Positions 62,182 through 64,000 of a stretch of DNA of 64,000 bases are shown one piece after another. The translations under genes and the position numbers were made by a program. The DNA comes from Pseudomonas sp. TH41 (GTDB lineage: Bacteria; Pseudomonadota; Gammaproteobacteria; Pseudomonadales; Pseudomonadaceae). The notes under the pieces were generated by a model. That model saw only the letters and a program-made list of their open reading frames with translations, had not been told where the DNA came from and made no database searches. The DNA is taken from assembly GCF_016650695.1 (NCBI RefSeq), contig NZ_JAEKFH010000005.1, positions 682,001 through 746,000 of the forward strand, in the 5' to 3' direction. Positions within the stretch are counted from its first letter, which is position 1; each line of letters starts with the position of its first letter.

Positions 62182-63210
62182 CTACCAGTGGAAACGCAAC
62201 TGTGGCGTCGGCGCAGTGGCTGGCGCTACAGCCGGGGCCGTCGCGGCCGGCGCCTGACCGGCCGGCACCTCTTGCAACTTCGCCAGCGACAACTGCGACC
62301 GCAATTGCTCGGCACTGCCATTGACCCGATACAGAATGCGGTCGCCATCAACACTTTGCAGACGCGCACCAAACGGCTCCAGCAAACGCCCGAGCGCGGC
62401 ATAGTGCTCCAGGTTCATGCCCTGCACCTCCAGCAATTGCTCGCCCGTAGCGCCTGCCTTGACCACAAACCGCGGCGCCAGACGCTGACTGACCGCCAGC
62501 ATCACCGCATCGGCCACAGCGGCCTGATCCGCGCCCTGCACGCTCCCCGCTTCCTTCTGATCGCCCAGCCACAAATGCCATTTAGCCTGCCACTGACCAC
62601 CCTCTTCGCGGGCATGCACCGCCAACAAGGCATCAGCGTTGTAACGTTCCGAGGCGCCGCGCAGTGGCGCCGCGTCCGTCCCTTCAAGGTTCGGCGCGGT
62701 GGCGACCAGTTGCTCACTCAAGTCCGCCAGTGGCAGACGCAATGGCAAACCACGGTGTTGCGCCGCTCGGCGCAGCGGCGCAGCGCTGGCCTGGCCATCG
62801 CCTACCAGGCTCGAGCCCTCGGTGGAATCGTTCAGCCACCAACCGAGTATCGACGGCCGATTAGCGCCCCACAGCGACAGCCCGGCACGCCGCAACGCTT
62901 GTTCGGTGGTCGCCGGATCGAAATCGACTTTCAGCACTTCCGGCGGGCCGGCGTCAAAGCCGTACTGACTGATGATTTGCTGCGGATCTTTGCGTACGGC
63001 CGCCAGACCCGGGCTTTGCGCAGCCTTGGGATCGCCGGTCAGGCGCAGGACCAGCGTATCCAGCGCACGCTGCGTCGCTTGATCACGCTCCTCCTGCGAC
63101 TGACTGCTGACAGGCTCGCGAACCTGATAAAGACCTTTGACGGTTTCGGCATGGCTCGCCAGGCTGAAAAATGACAAACAGCCCACAAACATGAATTTAC
63201 ACAAACGCAT
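62182..63210 (-). CDS. DUF2066 exported protein
   Basis: In this 342-residue protein, signal peptide MRLCKFMFVGCLSFFSLASH ends at AHAET. The mature part has VREPVSSQSQEERDQATQRA, LDTLVLRLTGDP, ILGWWLNDSTEGSSLVGDG, typical of DUF2066 proteins next to purM. A Pro/Ala-rich tail (APAATAPAVAPATAPTP) ends the protein. The start at 63210 gives a good signal peptide behind AGGA; the ORF start at 63300 does not. Function unknown. Confidence 0.85.
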   Translation of the reverse strand: MRLCKFMFVGCLSFFSLASHAETVKGLYQVREPVSSQSQEERDQATQRALDTLVLRLTGDPKAAQSPGLAAVRKDPQQIISQYGFDAGPPEVLKVDFDPATTEQALRRAGLSLWGANRPSILGWWLNDSTEGSSLVGDGQASAAPLRRAAQHRGLPLRLPLADLSEQLVATAPNLEGTDAAPLRGASERYNADALLAVHAREEGGQWQAKWHLWLGDQKEAGSVQGADQAAVADAVMLAVSQRLAPRFVVKAGATGEQLLEVQGMNLEHYAALGRLLEPFGARLQSVDGDRILYRVNGSAEQLRSQLSLAKLQEVPAGQAPAATAPAVAPATAPTPQLRFHW

Positions 63211-63592
63211 GGAGGATTCCTGACGACAAGAGCGGCTGGAACAGACCGCATGAAGATGATCGGGCAAGGCTGTGACCACATCCTTGCGCAAAACATTCAT
63301 ACGATCACTGGAAGTTTTCGCACTGTCATAACGATAGACGGTTAATAGCGATACCTTATACAGCCATGCAAGACGCCACTCACACGGGCAATATCAATTT
63401 TTTTTATGCGATATGCCCCTGCCGTCGGCGTGAGGATGGCCGCTGCCCCTCAAGCCTGATAAAATCGCGCGCCTTCGCAGACCGGCAACAGCCGGGCACC
63501 CTGAAATATGCGCTCGGCACTCGTCCTCGTATGTTTCGGCGGTCCCACTGGACTCGGTCGTTACCCCTGAATCCCCCCTAAAGGCCTGGATC
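63211..63592. other. Divergent intergenic region between the DUF2066 gene and purM
   Basis: This 382-bp stretch should contain both promoters. AT-rich text at 63300-63420 contains candidate -10 boxes, but no pair is clear. Short ORFs on both strands show no domain. Confidence 0.5.
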
Positions 63593-64000
63593 ATGAGCAA
63601 GCAACCCTCCCTGAGCTACAAGGACGCCGGTGTAGACATCGACGCCGGTGAAGCATTGGTCGAACGCATCAAGAGCGTCGCCAAGCGCACTGCGCGCCCG
63701 GAAGTCATGGGCGGCCTGGGCGGTTTCGGCGCCCTCTGCGAAATCCCGGCCGGCTACAAGCAGCCTGTGCTGGTTTCCGGCACTGACGGCGTCGGTACCA
63801 AGCTGCGCCTGGCGCTGAACCTGAACAAGCACGACAGCATCGGCATCGACCTGGTTGCCATGTGCGTGAACGACCTGGTGGTCTGCGGCGCCGAGCCGCT
63901 GTTCTTCCTCGACTACTACGCCACCGGCAAACTGAACGTCGAAACCGCGACCCAGGTCGTCACCGGTATCGGCGCTGGCTGCGAACTGTCCGGCTGCTCC
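63593..64000 (+). CDS. purM: Phosphoribosylformylglycinamidine cyclo-ligase, N-terminal part (cut)
   Basis: The 136 visible residues start MSKQPSLSYKDAGVDIDAGE and contain ALVERIKSVAKRT, GGLGGFGALCEI and SGTDGVGTKLRLALNLNKHD, the PurM ATP-binding loop, then CVNDLVVCGAEPLFFLDYYA. It makes aminoimidazole ribotide in purine synthesis. No upstream -10 could be fixed. The C-terminus lies outside the window; in Pseudomonas purN commonly follows. Confidence 0.95.
   Translation, partial: MSKQPSLSYKDAGVDIDAGEALVERIKSVAKRTARPEVMGGLGGFGALCEIPAGYKQPVLVSGTDGVGTKLRLALNLNKHDSIGIDLVAMCVNDLVVCGAEPLFFLDYYATGKLNVETATQVVTGIGAGCELSGCS

Overview
The window is chromosomal DNA of a fluorescent-group Pseudomonas. 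The evidence is the order gyrA-serC-pheA-hisC-tyrA/aroA-cmk-rpsA-ihfB with a fused tyrA-aroA, the mtaD-ubiG-mupP block, the aerobic-type cobalamin operon beside a MarR/MFS pair and fadL, and many extragenic palindromes with the core GCGAGC(T/C)TGCTCGCGA. No rRNA, tRNA, CRISPR array, prophage or intact mobile element was seen.

Layout. Positions 1-12.3 kb hold a surface-polysaccharide (O-antigen) locus read on the minus strand. Its transcription order is rmlB-rmlD-rmlA, a gap of transposase debris, wzz, more debris, a second rmlA, a hexapeptide acyltransferase, a WecE-like aminotransferase, a WzxE-like flippase, a glycosyltransferase and the first third of gmd. The rml genes supply dTDP-4-keto-6-deoxyglucose, which the aminotransferase and acyltransferase could turn into a 4-acylamino-4,6-dideoxyhexose. 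Wzz sets chain length. rmlC is absent where it is usually found. Positions 12.5-24.7 kb form a housekeeping block on the minus strand (LapA-domain protein, ihfB, a small lipoprotein, rpsA, cmk, tyrA-aroA, hisC, pheA, serC, gyrA).

Positions 25-31.3 kb hold methylthioadenosine salvage (mtnA divergent from mtaD), then ubiG, mupP, a YciK-like reductase and a diguanylate cyclase preceded by a possible sigma-54 promoter and a structured leader. Positions 31.4-41.8 kb hold an LplT/PlsC-type fusion, a TDT-family transporter, a CrbS/MxtR-type sensor kinase, rmuC, a Sel1-like protein and about 1.1 kb of non-coding DNA with a perfect 45-bp inverted repeat. Positions 41.8-46.1 kb hold two conserved hypothetical genes, fadL, and a MarR/MFS operon with matching palindromic operators and an unlisted 40-residue membrane ORF coupled to the MFS gene.

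Positions 46.2-55.7 kb are a ten-gene cobalamin operon on the minus strand (cobO-cobB-bluB-cbiB-cobD-cobQ-cobU-cobT-cobC-cobS), almost all start/stop coupled and headed by a cobalamin riboswitch with a terminator-type expression platform. Two oddities stand out: cobB reads through a REP doublet that adds about 33 residues, and cobQ has an in-frame 21-bp repeat at its N-terminus. Positions 55.8-64 kb hold a hypothetical protein, a sorbosone-dehydrogenase-like lipoprotein, an O-methyltransferase, two NlpC/P60 lipoproteins, hda, a PerM-family protein, a DUF2066 protein and the start of purM.

No clearly new multi-gene defence or biosynthetic system is visible. The most unusual items are the mixed polysaccharide locus, the two REP/minisatellite changes in cob genes, the diguanylate cyclase leader, and the coupled 40-residue ORF.
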